Below are positions 34,538 to 43,333 of a stretch of 64,000 nucleotides of DNA, piece by piece. The notes under the pieces are model-generated. The model saw nothing but the letters and a program-made list of their open reading frames with translations, did not search any database and was not told the origin of the DNA. Both the position numbers and the translations under genes were made by a program. This DNA is from Sphingomonas jejuensis (GTDB lineage: Bacteria > Pseudomonadota > Alphaproteobacteria > Sphingomonadales > Sphingomonadaceae), in NCBI RefSeq assembly GCF_011927695.1, contig NZ_JAATJE010000002.1, positions 296,001 to 360,000 on the forward strand, given 5' to 3'. Numbering within the stretch: the first letter of the stretch is position 1; every line of letters starts with the position of its first letter.

Positions 34538-36157
34538 TTAGCGCAGCAGGCTCAGCACGTTCTGCTGGCTCTGGTTCGCCTGGGCGAGCATGGCGGTCGC
34601 CGCCTGGCCCAGGATCTGTGCCTTCGCCAGGTTCGTGGTCTCCGTGGAGAAGTCCGCGTCCTGGATGCGGCTGCGCGCATCGGTCAGGTTGGTCGACTGC
34701 GTGTTCAGCGAGTTGACCGTCACCTCGAGGCGGTTCTGGATGGCACCCAGATCGCCACGCTTGGCCGACACCGTGTCCAGTGCCTTGTCGATCACCGAGA
34801 GCGCCGCCGAGGCCGCGTTCTGGCTCGAGATGTCCAGGTCGAACGATACGCCGTCAGCACCCTGGGCGCTGAAGCCGGCCGCGGTCGGGTTGGTGCCACC
34901 GATCTTCACCGCGCCGCCGCTGTTCGACGACAGGATCAGGCGGTTGTCGTTGGCGTCGTCCAGGACGGACGCCGACACGCCGGTTTCGGCCGACTTGGCG
35001 TTGATCGCAGCGGCGAATGCCGTGGCGTTCTGCGCCGCGGTGCCGGCATCGGCGATCGCGCCGATGTTGACGCCGTTGATGGTCAGCTGGCCATCGGTGA
35101 CCGCGGAGGCATCGGTGAGCGCCGCGCCGACATAGCCGGCGCCGTTATACTCGGTGAGGCCGGTGTTGGTGAGCGTGCCGCCGACGGTGAAGTTCTTGCC
35201 GTCGCTGCTCTTCAGCGAGACATAGCCGTCGGTCGATGCGATCGTCGAGAAGCCGGTCGTCGAGATGGCTTCACCGGTCTTGTTGGCGAAGCTGATCTTG
35301 TTGTCCGTGCCGAGCGAAGCCGTGACGCCATATTCGGCGGAGTTGCGGTTGACGAGGTCGACGAACTCAGCCGCAGTTGCCGCAGAACCGACAGCCTTGC
35401 CGTTGATGGTGCCGCCAACGACGGCGCCGGTGAAGGCGGCCGAGGTGGTGACGCTGTTGAACGCGGTGGCGGTGATGCCGGTGCGCGAGCTGTTGCCGTT
35501 GACGAGCGAGGCGAGCTCCTTGGCATTGTTCCAGCTGACGTTGGCGGTGCCGGCGAACGCCGCAACGCCGTTCAGCGTGACCGAATTCGGAGCAACGGGC
35601 CCGCCGTCACCGACGCGACCGGACACGACGCCGCCGGTGCCGGTGGTCAGGCCCAAATCATCGGCCGACATGCTGGTGAGGTTCACGGCGATCGTGTCGC
35701 CCGAGTTCACGCCGGTCTGCAGGTTCAGCGACTTCACCGAACCGTCGAGCAGCTTCAGGCCGTTAAAGTTGGTGGTCTTCGAAATGTCGTTGATCTGCTC
35801 GACCAGCTGGTTGGTCTCGGCCTGCAGAGCGCTGCGCTCCGACGTGCCGAGCGTGGCGTTGGCCGACTGCACCGCCAGCTCCTTGACGCGCTGGAGCATG
35901 TTGGTGACTTCGCCGAGCGCGCCTTCTGCGGTCTGCGTCATCGAGATGCCGTCAGACGCGTTGCGGACCGCGACAGCGAGGCCGCGGATCTGGCTGGTCA
36001 TGCGGCTCGAGATGGCGAGGCCGGCGGCGTCGTCCTTGGCCGAGTTGATGCGCTGGCCGGTCGACAGGCGCTCCATCGCCGTCTGCAGCTGGGTCTGTGC
36101 CGTGCGCGAGCCCGCCTGGGCGCGCAGTGCGGCGACGTTGGTTCCGATCATGGTCAT
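34538..36157 (-). CDS. fliC: Flagellin
   Basis: 539 aa, ATG 36157 (MTMIGTNVAAL). The N-terminal D0/D1 region (about 1-150) has RLSTGQRINSAKDDAAGLAIS and the C-terminal D1/D0 region (about 440-539) ends LGQAATAMLAQANQSQQNVLSLLR (split at about 516-539), both classic. The central part (about 190-430) is exposed and holds three flagellin_IN-like repeats (about 192-234, 249-292, 357-410). Each starts with a (T/L)(I/L)NG strand and contains an N..S...G(I/V)(T/S)A segment. Secreted by the type III export system encoded downstream; sigma-28 dependence is likely. Confidence 0.95.
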   Translation of the reverse strand: MTMIGTNVAALRAQAGSRTAQTQLQTAMERLSTGQRINSAKDDAAGLAISSRMTSQIRGLAVAVRNASDGISMTQTAEGALGEVTNMLQRVKELAVQSANATLGTSERSALQAETNQLVEQINDISKTTNFNGLKLLDGSVKSLNLQTGVNSGDTIAVNLTSMSADDLGLTTGTGGVVSGRVGDGGPVAPNSVTLNGVAAFAGTANVSWNNAKELASLVNGNSSRTGITATAFNSVTTSAAFTGAVVGGTINGKAVGSAATAAEFVDLVNRNSAEYGVTASLGTDNKISFANKTGEAISTTGFSTIASTDGYVSLKSSDGKNFTVGGTLTNTGLTEYNGAGYVGAALTDASAVTDGQLTINGVNIGAIADAGTAAQNATAFAAAINAKSAETGVSASVLDDANDNRLILSSNSGGAVKIGGTNPTAAGFSAQGADGVSFDLDISSQNAASAALSVIDKALDTVSAKRGDLGAIQNRLEVTVNSLNTQSTNLTDARSRIQDADFSTETTNLAKAQILGQAATAMLAQANQSQQNVLSLLR

Positions 36158-36254
36158 CTTTGGGGTCTCCGTTCAGATCTGGCTGCCGCTCCTTCCTCGC
36201 CTCGTTTCCGAAACCGGAACGGAGCCAGAGCCGCCACAGCCTGAAACGGCCGTC

Positions 36255-36281
36255 GACCCGGCGACTTAAGCCCGATTTTGA
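36255..36281 (-). promoter_or_regulatory. Candidate sigma-28 promoter of the flagellin gene
   Basis: On the minus strand: TCAAAATC, 11 nt, GCCGGGTC. Compared with the TAAAGTTT-N11-GCCGATAA consensus the spacing is exact and the core TxAA and GCCG agree, about half of all positions. It would give a leader of roughly 90 nt. fliA is present at 61844-62620. Confidence 0.4.
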
Positions 36282-36323
36282 CTGCCCCTCACGTGGGCGT
36301 GCCCGCGTCGCGCGCGATCTTTT

Positions 36324-36337
36324 TGACCGTGCGGTCA
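36324..36337. promoter_or_regulatory. Palindromic operator-like site TGACCG-TG-CGGTCA
   Basis: Perfect 6-bp inverted repeat around a 2-nt centre, in the divergent region between flagellin and the sigma-54 activator gene. Shape fits a dimeric regulator operator; the binding protein is unknown. Confidence 0.4.
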
Positions 36338-36352
36338 GGATCGGGCGGGGCC

Positions 36353-36367
36353 TTAACCCGTCGTTTA
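36353..36367 (+). promoter_or_regulatory. CtrA-like box upstream of the sigma-54 activator gene
   Basis: TTAA-N7-TTTA about 60 bp before the ATG at 36427, with another TTAA 5 bp further on (36373). CtrA controls early flagellar genes in several alphaproteobacteria, so the position at the head of the flagellar operon is meaningful. Pattern evidence only. Confidence 0.45.
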
Positions 36368-36426
36368 CTCCGTTAACCAGATAAGCGCCGGACCGGCCGA
36401 GGCTTTGCCGGTGACACGGGGGTTCG

Positions 36427-37713
36427 ATGCCGACGATTCACACCAGCAAGACGGCCCAGGCGCGCTACCCGCTGCTGGGATCGTGGCTGCGGGGCCTCGG
36501 CCTCGACGTCGCCCCCGCCGGCACCGCGCGGGCGGAGGCCGGGGACATCCACCTCCATGCCGACGACGAGCCGATGCCCGCCGCGCGCGGTGTCGTCGCG
36601 CTCGGCGACACGGCCACCCGCATCGTGCAGACCGGCGGCGACGGCATTGCCGCGCGCCTCGCCTTCGGGGCGGACGACATGCTGTTCGGCCACGCCTTTG
36701 CCGCCGCGCTGGTGCGCGGTGCCGATCGCCCGACCGCGGCCGACCCCGCCAGCCTGGCGCTGCTCGCCCTGGCCGAGCGCGTTGCGGCCAGCGACATCAC
36801 CGTGCTGGTGAACGGCCCGACCGGCACCGGCAAGGAAGTGCTCGCCCGCCACATCCACATCCATTCGTCGCGCGCCGCCGGGCCGTTCGTGGCCGTGAAC
36901 TGCGCCGCCTTGCCCGAAGCGATGCTGGAAGCGCTGCTGTTCGGCCACACCAAGGGTGCCTTCACGGGCGCGACCGGCGCCGCGCAGGGCTTCTTCCGCG
37001 CGGCCAACGGCGGCACGCTGCTCTTGGACGAGATCGCGGAAATGCCGCTGGCGCTGCAGGCGAAGCTCCTTCGCGTGCTGCAGGAGCGGGAGGTCGTTCC
37101 GCTGGGCGCGACCGCGCCGGAGTCGGTCGACGTTCGCGTCATCGCCTGCGCCAACCGCGACCTGCCGGGCGAGGTGGCCGAGGGCCGCTTCCGCGCCGAT
37201 CTCTACTACCGCCTGTCCGTGTTCCCGCTGTCCACCGTGGCGCTTGCCGATCGGCGGCAGGATGTCGCCGCGCTCACCGCAGCGATGATCCTGCGTCATG
37301 CGCCCGCCGGCAAGCCGGCGCCGTGGCCGACGCTCGACGCGCTCGACAAGCTCTTGGCCCATGACTGGCCGGGCAATGTCCGCGAGCTGGAGAATGTGGT
37401 TCAGCGCGCGCTGCTGCTCGCCCCCGGCGACCGCATCGATGCCGACCACATCCTGTTCGACCAGGCCGCGCGCATCCCCGTGCAGCCGACCACCGTCACG
37501 CCGATCGACGCCGGGCTCGACCCCTCGCTCGGCGGGCGCGTCAGGATGACCGAATATCAGGCGATCCGCGACACGCTGGCGGCGTGCGGCGGCAACCGCC
37601 TGGAAACTGCACGCCGGCTCGGCATCTCGGAGCGCACGCTCCGTTATCGCCTCGCCCGCATCCGCGCCGACGGCGGTGAGCTGCCGGCGCCCACTCGGAG
37701 CATGTTCGGATGA
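36427..37713 (+). CDS. flbD: Sigma-54-dependent flagellar regulator (FlbD/FlrC-like)
   Basis: 428 aa. AAA+ domain: Walker A GPTGTGKE (130-137), the sigma-54 contact motif GAFTGA (177-182), Walker B TLLLDE (about 197-202), arginine region [15 protein letters not shown]-terminal Fis-type [22 protein letters not shown] (near residue 400). The N-terminal ~110 residues lack a recognisable phosphorylatable receiver. It activates RpoN-dependent flagellar promoters; two such promoters occur before fliK. Its TGA overlaps the fliE ATG by 4 bp. Confidence 0.88.
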   Translation: MPTIHTSKTAQARYPLLGSWLRGLGLDVAPAGTARAEAGDIHLHADDEPMPAARGVVALGDTATRIVQTGGDGIAARLAFGADDMLFGHAFAAALVRGADRPTAADPASLALLALAERVAASDITVLVNGPTGTGKEVLARHIHIHSSRAAGPFVAVNCAALPEAMLEALLFGHTKGAFTGATGAAQGFFRAANGGTLLLDEIAEMPLALQAKLLRVLQEREVVPLGATAPESVDVRVIACANRDLPGEVAEGRFRADLYYRLSVFPLSTVALADRRQDVAALTAAMILRHAPAGKPAPWPTLDALDKLLAHDWPGNVRELENVVQRALLLAPGDRIDADHILFDQAARIPVQPTTVTPIDAGLDPSLGGRVRMTEYQAIRDTLAACGGNRLETARRLGISERTLRYRLARIRADGGELPAPTRSMFG

Positions 37714-38084
37714 GCATTTCTGGCATCGGCGGCGGCGGCGCGATGGGCGTCGACCGTGTCATGGCGCTGCGCGCCCAGATCCTGGAGCGCAACGAAGCGC
37801 TGCAGCGCGCCAACAGCGTCCAGCCCGGCGGCACTGCGGGCGTCCAGCCGCAGGCCCCGCGCGAGGGCGGCTTTGCTGCCACGATGGAGGCCGCGCTCGC
37901 CAAGGTGAACGACAGCCAGAACGCCGCGCAGGCGGCGTCCGCCGCCTATGAGCGCGGCGAGACGATCGACGTCGCCCGCGTGATGCTGGCGCGTCAGGAA
38001 GCCTCGATCGGGTTCGAGGCGACCTTGCAGGTCAGGAACAAGCTGCTGACCGCGTACAAGGACATCATGAGCATGCCGGTCTAA
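37710..38084 (+). CDS. fliE: Flagellar hook-basal body protein FliE
   Basis: 124 aa. Connects the MS ring to the rod. The C-terminal FliE block is present: [30 protein letters not shown] (split about 55-85), then [34 protein letters not shown] (split about 91-124). The N-terminal Gly/Ala-rich stretch makes it slightly longer than enteric FliE. ATG overlaps the regulator stop. Confidence 0.93.
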   Translation: MSISGIGGGGAMGVDRVMALRAQILERNEALQRANSVQPGGTAGVQPQAPREGGFAATMEAALAKVNDSQNAAQAASAAYERGETIDVARVMLARQEASIGFEATLQVRNKLLTAYKDIMSMPV

Positions 38085-38087
38085 TCC

Positions 38088-39809
38088 ATGGCATCCCAGG
38101 CCCTCACCCCGGCGGACGGAACCGCCCTTGTCGCCCAGCCCGCGCCGGCCGCACCGGCGCGTTTCGGCGCGCTTGCGCCCTTGCAGGGCTTTCTGAAGCA
38201 GCCGGCGGTGAAGCGCAGCCTGCCGCTGCTCGCCGCCCTGGCGCTGCTCGGCATCGCCGCGCTCGCCTGGTCGATGCTGGCCTCGCCGCCGCAGAAGATC
38301 CTGTTCTCCGGCCTCGCGGATGCGGACAAGGCCGCCGTCAGCGAGGCGCTGACGCAGGGCGGTATCGCCAACACGGTTGATCCGTCCACCGGCACGCTCA
38401 CGGTGGCCGAGGACGATTATTACCGCGCCCGCATGCTGATGGCGCAGCAGGACCTGCCCAAGGCGGCGCCCGGCGGCTATGCGATCCTCGATCAGCTGCC
38501 GATGGGCGTCAGCCGCGCGGTGGAAGGCGAGCGCCTCCGCCAGGCGCGCGAAACCGAGCTCGCCCGGTCGATCGAGGAGATCGATTCGGTTGCGGACGCG
38601 CGCGTCCACCTCGCGATGCCGGAAGCCAGCGTCTTCGTGCGCGAGGCCGCCGCGCCATCCGCGTCCGTGATCGTGCGGCTGAATGCCGGACGCTCGCTGA
38701 CGGAGGCGCAGGTCCGCTCCATCGTCAACCTGGTCGCGTCGTCCGTGCCGGGCATGCAGCCCGATGCCGTCACCATCGTGGACGGCGCGGGCCAGCTGCT
38801 GACCCGCCGCGCGGGCGATCCGGCCGCAGGTGCCAGCGACGAGCGCATCGAGTTCCAGGCCCGCGTGGAGGACAAATATCGCGCCCAGCTGACCCAGCTG
38901 CTGACACCGCTGGTCGGCGCCGGTAACTTCACCGCGGAGGTTCAGGCCGACGTCAATCTCGACCAGAGCGAGTTGGCGCGCGAAAGCTTTCAGCCCCAGG
39001 GCACGGTGCGGGCTGAGCAGGAAAGCTGGACCGCGAACGGCCAGGGCGACCCGAGCGGCATGGGCATCCCCGGCACGCTCGCCAACCAGCCGCCAACCGC
39101 GACCCAGGTGCGTGCCGACGGCGGCGCCGTGACCCCGACCGCACCGGGTGCGGAAGGCGCCGCGCAGGCGGCAGCCGGCGGTCGCACCTCCAGCCAGATG
39201 TCGCGCAACTACGAGGTCGGAAAGGAAGTCAGCGTCACCCGGGCCGCACCCGGCGGTGTCCGCCGCGTGTCCGTCGCGGTGGTGCTCCGCGATCCGGAAG
39301 GCGCCAAGCCGCGGAGCGCGCAGGAACTGCAGCAGCTTACCAATCTGGTTCGTGCAGCCGTCGGCTTCGATCCGGCCCGCAACGATCAGGTGACGGTGAT
39401 CTCCAGGCCCTTCCAGGGTGCCGCCGCCGCCGAGGAGAACGCTGCGCCTTGGTACGAGGCCGGCTGGGTGCCGCTTGTCGCGCGCAACGCCACCGCGCTC
39501 GTCATCGCGCTGCTGATCCTGTTCCTGGGCATCCGGCCGCTGGTCAAGTCCATGACCCGCAAGAAGGATCCTGCGGCCATGACTGTCGGCGCAAACGAAT
39601 CGATCCGGCTGGAGGACGGCACCGTGGTTCCCGCGGCCGCCTTTGCCGGTGGCGAGCGTCCGCCGGTCAGCATCGAGATGCTCGACAGCGCCCGCGGCTA
39701 TGACGACAAGGTGTCGCTGGTCCGCGACTTCACCCGCGACAACCCGGCGCGCGCCGCGCTTGCCGTGCGCGACATGATCCAGAACGCGCAGCCCACGGGA
39801 GCCCGCTGA
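38088..39809 (+). CDS. fliF: Flagellar MS-ring protein FliF
   Basis: 573 aa. Two transmembrane helices (about 45-64 and 463-484) flank a large periplasmic part with YscJ/FliF ring-building motifs: KILFSGLADADKAAVSEALTQGGI, MGVSRAVEGERLRQARETELARSI (split about 138-166) and SVASVVR-like VNLVASSVPGMQPDAVTIVD. The C-terminal cytoplasmic segment that binds FliG is present. Starts 3 bp after fliE and its stop overlaps the fliG ATG by 1 bp. Confidence 0.95.
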   Translation: MASQALTPADGTALVAQPAPAAPARFGALAPLQGFLKQPAVKRSLPLLAALALLGIAALAWSMLASPPQKILFSGLADADKAAVSEALTQGGIANTVDPSTGTLTVAEDDYYRARMLMAQQDLPKAAPGGYAILDQLPMGVSRAVEGERLRQARETELARSIEEIDSVADARVHLAMPEASVFVREAAAPSASVIVRLNAGRSLTEAQVRSIVNLVASSVPGMQPDAVTIVDGAGQLLTRRAGDPAAGASDERIEFQARVEDKYRAQLTQLLTPLVGAGNFTAEVQADVNLDQSELARESFQPQGTVRAEQESWTANGQGDPSGMGIPGTLANQPPTATQVRADGGAVTPTAPGAEGAAQAAAGGRTSSQMSRNYEVGKEVSVTRAAPGGVRRVSVAVVLRDPEGAKPRSAQELQQLTNLVRAAVGFDPARNDQVTVISRPFQGAAAAEENAAPWYEAGWVPLVARNATALVIALLILFLGIRPLVKSMTRKKDPAAMTVGANESIRLEDGTVVPAAAFAGGERPPVSIEMLDSARGYDDKVSLVRDFTRDNPARAALAVRDMIQNAQPTGAR

Positions 39810-40822
39810 TGGACGCCGCAGCCGAGGTGAAGCCGATGAGCGGCGTCGAGCGCGCCGCCGTGCTGATGATGCTGGTGGGCGAGGAGGAGGCCGCCGCCAT
39901 CCTCCAGAAGCTTGAGCCCGATGAGGTCCGCCAGCTCGGCACCGCCATGTTCGCGGTGGCCGATGTGGCCGAGCCGCAGGTGGCGGGCGTGCTCGACGAT
40001 TTCGTCGCCAAGGCCAAGGATCGCACCGCGATTGGCTTCGATCCGCGCCCGAAGATCCAGGGCATGATGACCCGCGCGCTGGGGCCGGACAAGGCGGACA
40101 GCGTGCTCGCCCGCATCACCCCGCGCGAGGAGGCGTGCGCGATCGACCTGCTCGACTGGATGGAGGCCGGCGAGATCGCGGCCATCGTCGCGGCCGAACA
40201 TCCGCAGGTCGCCGCCGTGATCGTCGCCAACCTCGATCCGGCAGTCGCCGCCGACGTGCTGCAGGCACTGCCGGACGCGCAACAGCCCGACATCCTCCAC
40301 CGGGTGGCAAAGCTCGGCCCCGTGCCGAACGACGCGATCGACCTTTTGAAGACCGTGCTGGCCGGACGTGCGGGCCAGGCGCGCACCCCGGCGGCGATCC
40401 CGCTGGGCGGCACGCGCGAGGCGGCGGCGATCATGAACAACGCGCGCCGCGCGACCGAGCAGAAGGTGATGCCCAAGCTCCACAAGCTGGACAAGGACGT
40501 CGCCCGGGCGATCGAGGAGGAGATGTTCGTGTTCGAGAACCTGCTCGACATGGACGACAAGAATCTCGGCACGCTCATCCGCGGCATCTCCGCCGACACG
40601 CTCGGCCTCGCGCTCAAGGGCGTGGAGGAAGCGCAGCGCGGCCGGTTCCTGGGCTGCATGTCGGCGCGCGCCGCCGACGGCATCCGCGACGAGATGGAAG
40701 CGCGCGGTCCGGTCCGCCTGTCCGAAGCGCTGGAAGCGCAGAAGGCGATCCTCGTCACTGCCCGCCAGATGGCGAAGGACGGGCTGATCATGCTGTCTTC
40801 GAAGGACGACGATTTTGTCTAA
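39809..40822 (+). CDS. fliG: Flagellar motor switch protein FliG
   Basis: 337 aa, ATG in TGATG with fliF. Three-domain switch protein: N-terminal FliF-binding part (SGVERAAVLMMLVGEEEAAAILQKLEPDEV), middle domain with EHPQVAAVIVANLDP (about 130-145), and C-terminal torque-generating domain with the charged helix EEMFVFENLLDMDDKNLGTLIRGI (split about 235-260). Confidence 0.95.
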   Translation: MDAAAEVKPMSGVERAAVLMMLVGEEEAAAILQKLEPDEVRQLGTAMFAVADVAEPQVAGVLDDFVAKAKDRTAIGFDPRPKIQGMMTRALGPDKADSVLARITPREEACAIDLLDWMEAGEIAAIVAAEHPQVAAVIVANLDPAVAADVLQALPDAQQPDILHRVAKLGPVPNDAIDLLKTVLAGRAGQARTPAAIPLGGTREAAAIMNNARRATEQKVMPKLHKLDKDVARAIEEEMFVFENLLDMDDKNLGTLIRGISADTLGLALKGVEEAQRGRFLGCMSARAADGIRDEMEARGPVRLSEALEAQKAILVTARQMAKDGLIMLSSKDDDFV

Positions 40823-41546
40823 GGGGTTTGCGGCGGGGCTTGCCGCCCGCACGGTCGACGCGTCCACCATCGGGCAGATCATGGCCGGCATGCGCGGCTT
40901 CGCGCCCGTGTCGCCCGGCGGATCCGCGCCAGCTACCGCGGCCGAGCCGCGCCACTTCCAGCCGGCCGCGCCGGGCACCAACCCGACAGCGGGCTGGGAC
41001 ATGTTCGATGCCGACGCCGACGGTCATGCCGTCGAGATGCCGGACGCCGCGGAGATCGCGATCGAGGCCGCGCGCGCCGAGGGCTATGCGCTCGGCATCG
41101 CCGCCGGCGAGGCCGCCGCGCACGCCGCGCATAGCGCGAACGACGAGGCGACCGCCATGCTGACGGCAGCGCTGTCCCGCCTGCGCCCGTTCGACCAGGA
41201 ACAGCTGGCGCAGCGGCTCGGCCGCACCGTGCTCCATCTGGTCAGGCAGATGGTGGGCGAAGCCGCGGTCGATGCCGATCGGCTGGCGGCGCGCATCAAG
41301 GCGGCGGCGGCGCTGCTGTCCGACAGCGCCGGCGCCGGCATCCTCCACCTCAACCCGGCGGACCTGCCGCTGGTGGAGGGCCTGGTGCCCGAGCCGCTGT
41401 TCGCGATCGCCGATCCGGCCCTGCCGCGCGGCGGCCTGCTGCTCGAAAGCCGCGACGCGGTGATCGAGGACGGGCCGGAGCAGTGGCTCCAGCAGCTTTC
41501 CGCCGCGCTCGACCGTGTTCCGTTGCCGGACGTGCCGGCGTGCTGA
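40815..41546 (+). CDS. fliH: Flagellar assembly protein FliH
   Basis: 243 aa, TTG start overlapping the fliG stop by 8 bp. Regulator of the export ATPase FliI. Alpha-helical middle with AEGYALGIAAGEAAAHAAH (GxxxG-like heptads) and a C-terminal domain containing VRQMVGEAAVDADRLAARI, LNPADLPLVEGL and RGGLLLESRDAVIEDGPEQWL. Divergent from enteric FliH but the position before fliI is diagnostic. Confidence 0.85.
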   Translation: MSKGFAAGLAARTVDASTIGQIMAGMRGFAPVSPGGSAPATAAEPRHFQPAAPGTNPTAGWDMFDADADGHAVEMPDAAEIAIEAARAEGYALGIAAGEAAAHAAHSANDEATAMLTAALSRLRPFDQEQLAQRLGRTVLHLVRQMVGEAAVDADRLAARIKAAAALLSDSAGAGILHLNPADLPLVEGLVPEPLFAIADPALPRGGLLLESRDAVIEDGPEQWLQQLSAALDRVPLPDVPAC

Positions 41547-42865
41547 AGGGGTTCGCCGACGATTATCTCGACGCGCTCTGCGTCACCGTTCCGCCGCTGC
41601 CGGAGGTCACCGGCCGGCTCGCCTCCTATGACGGGCTGCTGATGGAGGCGGTGGGCCTGTCCGTTCCGGTCGGCACGCTGTGCCGGGTGGGATCGGGCGC
41701 CGGCGCGATCGAGGCCGAGGTGATCGGCTTCCGGTCCGGCCGCACGCTGATGATGAACCTGGGCGGCCCCGCGCCGCTCCTCCCCGACGCGCCGGTGAAG
41801 CCGGTCGGCGGGCCGGGTGAGGCGCAGGTCGGCGCCGCGCTGCTCGGCCGCGTGGTCGACGGTGCAGGCCGCCCGATCGACAATCAGGGGCCGATACGGG
41901 GCGCAAAGAGCTGGCCGATCGCCGGCCGTCACCAGAACCCGCTGGATCGCGGCCGCGTGCTGGAACCGCTCGATGTCGGCGTCCGCGCGATCAACGGCCT
42001 GCTCACCGTGGGCAAGGGGCAGCGCATCGGCATCATGGCCGGCTCCGGCGTCGGCAAGTCGGTGCTGCTGGGCATGATCGTGCGATCGGTGAAGGCCGAT
42101 GTGGTGGTGGTCGGCCTGATCGGCGAACGCAGCCGCGAGGTCACCGATTTCCTCGAAACCAAGATCTCGGGCGAGGCACGCGCCCGCTCCGTCGTGGTGG
42201 CGGTGCCCGCCAACCATTCGCCCGTGCTCCGCATCCGCGGCGCCATGCGCGCCACGGCGATCGCGGAGGGTTTCCGCGCGGAAGGCAAGAACGTCCTCCT
42301 GATCCTCGATTCGCTCACCCGCGTCGCCCATGCCGGGCGCGAGATCGGCCTGGCGCTGGGCGAGCCGGCATCCGCGCGCGGCTATCCGCCGTCCGCCATC
42401 GCCATGCTCCCCAACCTGATCGAGCGGGCAGGCGTCGACGCGCATAGCGGCGGATCGATCACCGCCATCTACACCGTGCTCGCCGACGGCGACGACGGGT
42501 CGGACCCGGTTGTGGATTCGGCCCGCTCCATCCTCGACGGGCACATCGTGCTGTCGCGCGCGCTTGCCGAACGCGCGGTCTATCCCGCGATCGACATCGG
42601 CCCCTCGGTCAGCCGCGTGATGACGGACATCGCCGACAAGCCCCATGTCCGCGCCGCCCGCGTGCTGCGCCGGCATCTCGCGACCTATGAGGAAAACCGC
42701 GACCTGATCCTGATGGGCGCCTATCGCGGCGGAGCGGACCCGGCGATCGACAAGGCGCTCGCCTGCCACCCGGCGATCATGGACTATATCCGCCAGGACG
42801 AGGACGAGGCGATCCCGATCGAGGCCGCCGTGGCCGAGCTCACCGGCGTGTTCGGCGACGCGTGA
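41540..42865 (+). CDS. fliI: Flagellum-specific ATP synthase FliI
   Basis: 441 aa from GTG 41540 (VLKGFADDYL), overlapping the fliH stop by 7 bp; the frame upstream is not coding. Export ATPase related to F1 beta. Walker A AGSGVGKS (167-174), GLIGERSREVTDF (the arginine-containing stretch), LLILDSLTRVAHAGREI (Walker B) and the C-terminal domain. Energises, with FliH/FliJ, type III export of flagellar axial proteins. Confidence 0.95.
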   Translation: MLKGFADDYLDALCVTVPPLPEVTGRLASYDGLLMEAVGLSVPVGTLCRVGSGAGAIEAEVIGFRSGRTLMMNLGGPAPLLPDAPVKPVGGPGEAQVGAALLGRVVDGAGRPIDNQGPIRGAKSWPIAGRHQNPLDRGRVLEPLDVGVRAINGLLTVGKGQRIGIMAGSGVGKSVLLGMIVRSVKADVVVVGLIGERSREVTDFLETKISGEARARSVVVAVPANHSPVLRIRGAMRATAIAEGFRAEGKNVLLILDSLTRVAHAGREIGLALGEPASARGYPPSAIAMLPNLIERAGVDAHSGGSITAIYTVLADGDDGSDPVVDSARSILDGHIVLSRALAERAVYPAIDIGPSVSRVMTDIADKPHVRAARVLRRHLATYEENRDLILMGAYRGGADPAIDKALACHPAIMDYIRQDEDEAIPIEAAVAELTGVFGDA

Positions 42866-43302
42866 GCCGCGGGCGCTCCGCCGACCGGTTGCGCCGCGTG
42901 CTGAAGGTGCGCGGGCTGCAGCTCGACCTCGCCCGCGCCGAGGAGGCCGCCGCCGCGACCGCGCATGGCAGCGCGCAGGCGCTTCGCGACCGCATCAACG
43001 CGCTCGGCCGCGACGTCGCGCCCGCCGCCGGTGGCAACAACGGGCTGAACCTGCTCGCCGCCGCGCATTATCGCTCCCGCCTGCAGCGATCGAGCGAGGA
43101 AGCGATCCGGCGCGTGCAGATGGCCGGGCAGAAGCTCGATCTCGCCCGCGCCGCCACCGGTGCCGCCAAGCGTGATCATGGCGCGGTGGAAAAGCTGGTC
43201 GATCGCGCGCTGGACGTTGAGGCCGCCGCCGCCCGCCGCGCGATGGAAGATGCACCCCAACCCGTGCGGCCGCTGGCACGCTCATTGCAACGCGACGGCT
43301 GA
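42862..43302 (+). CDS. fliJ: Flagellar export protein FliJ
   Basis: 146 aa, GTG start (GTGA overlap with fliI). Ala/Arg-rich helical coiled-coil protein (for example LARAEEAAAATAHGSAQALRDRIN). It resembles FliJ by position, length and heptad character rather than strict sequence. Its last codons (for Leu-Ala-Arg-Ser-Leu-Gln) contain a perfect sigma-54 promoter, using TCA, TTG and CAA codons that are rare in these genes. Confidence 0.8.
   Translation: MSRGRSADRLRRVLKVRGLQLDLARAEEAAAATAHGSAQALRDRINALGRDVAPAAGGNNGLNLLAAAHYRSRLQRSSEEAIRRVQMAGQKLDLARAATGAAKRDHGAVEKLVDRALDVEAAAARRAMEDAPQPVRPLARSLQRDG
43274..43289 (+). promoter_or_regulatory. Sigma-54 (RpoN) promoter within the 3' end of fliJ
   Basis: TGGCACGCTCATTGCA matches the -24/-12 consensus TGGCACG-N4-TTGC(A/T) at every fixed position. 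It lies 40 bp before the fliK start. The coding constraint is relaxed: the site uses rare codons TCA-TTG-CAA. Recognised by RpoN together with the FlbD-like activator encoded at 36427. Confidence 0.85.
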
Positions 43303-43317
43303 CCTTACCTCAGCCAC

Positions 43318-43333
43318 GGGCACATGCCTTGCA
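43318..43333 (+). promoter_or_regulatory. Second sigma-54-like promoter at the fliK start
   Basis: GGGCACATGCCTTGCA differs from the TGGCACG-N4-TTGCA consensus at the first base and the seventh (A for G). It overlaps the fliK TTG start. Could be a second start site in tandem with that at 43274 or only a binding site; its start point would fall inside fliK as drawn. Confidence 0.5.

Noticed and set aside
36394-36409. Sigma-54-like CGGCCGA-N4-TTGCC upstream of the sigma-54 activator
   Set aside because: Only about half the conserved bases match and the start point would leave no room for a ribosome-binding site.
41084-42769. 561-codon minus-strand frame opposite fliH/fliI
   Set aside because: FliI motifs on the plus strand are unambiguous; antisense shadow.
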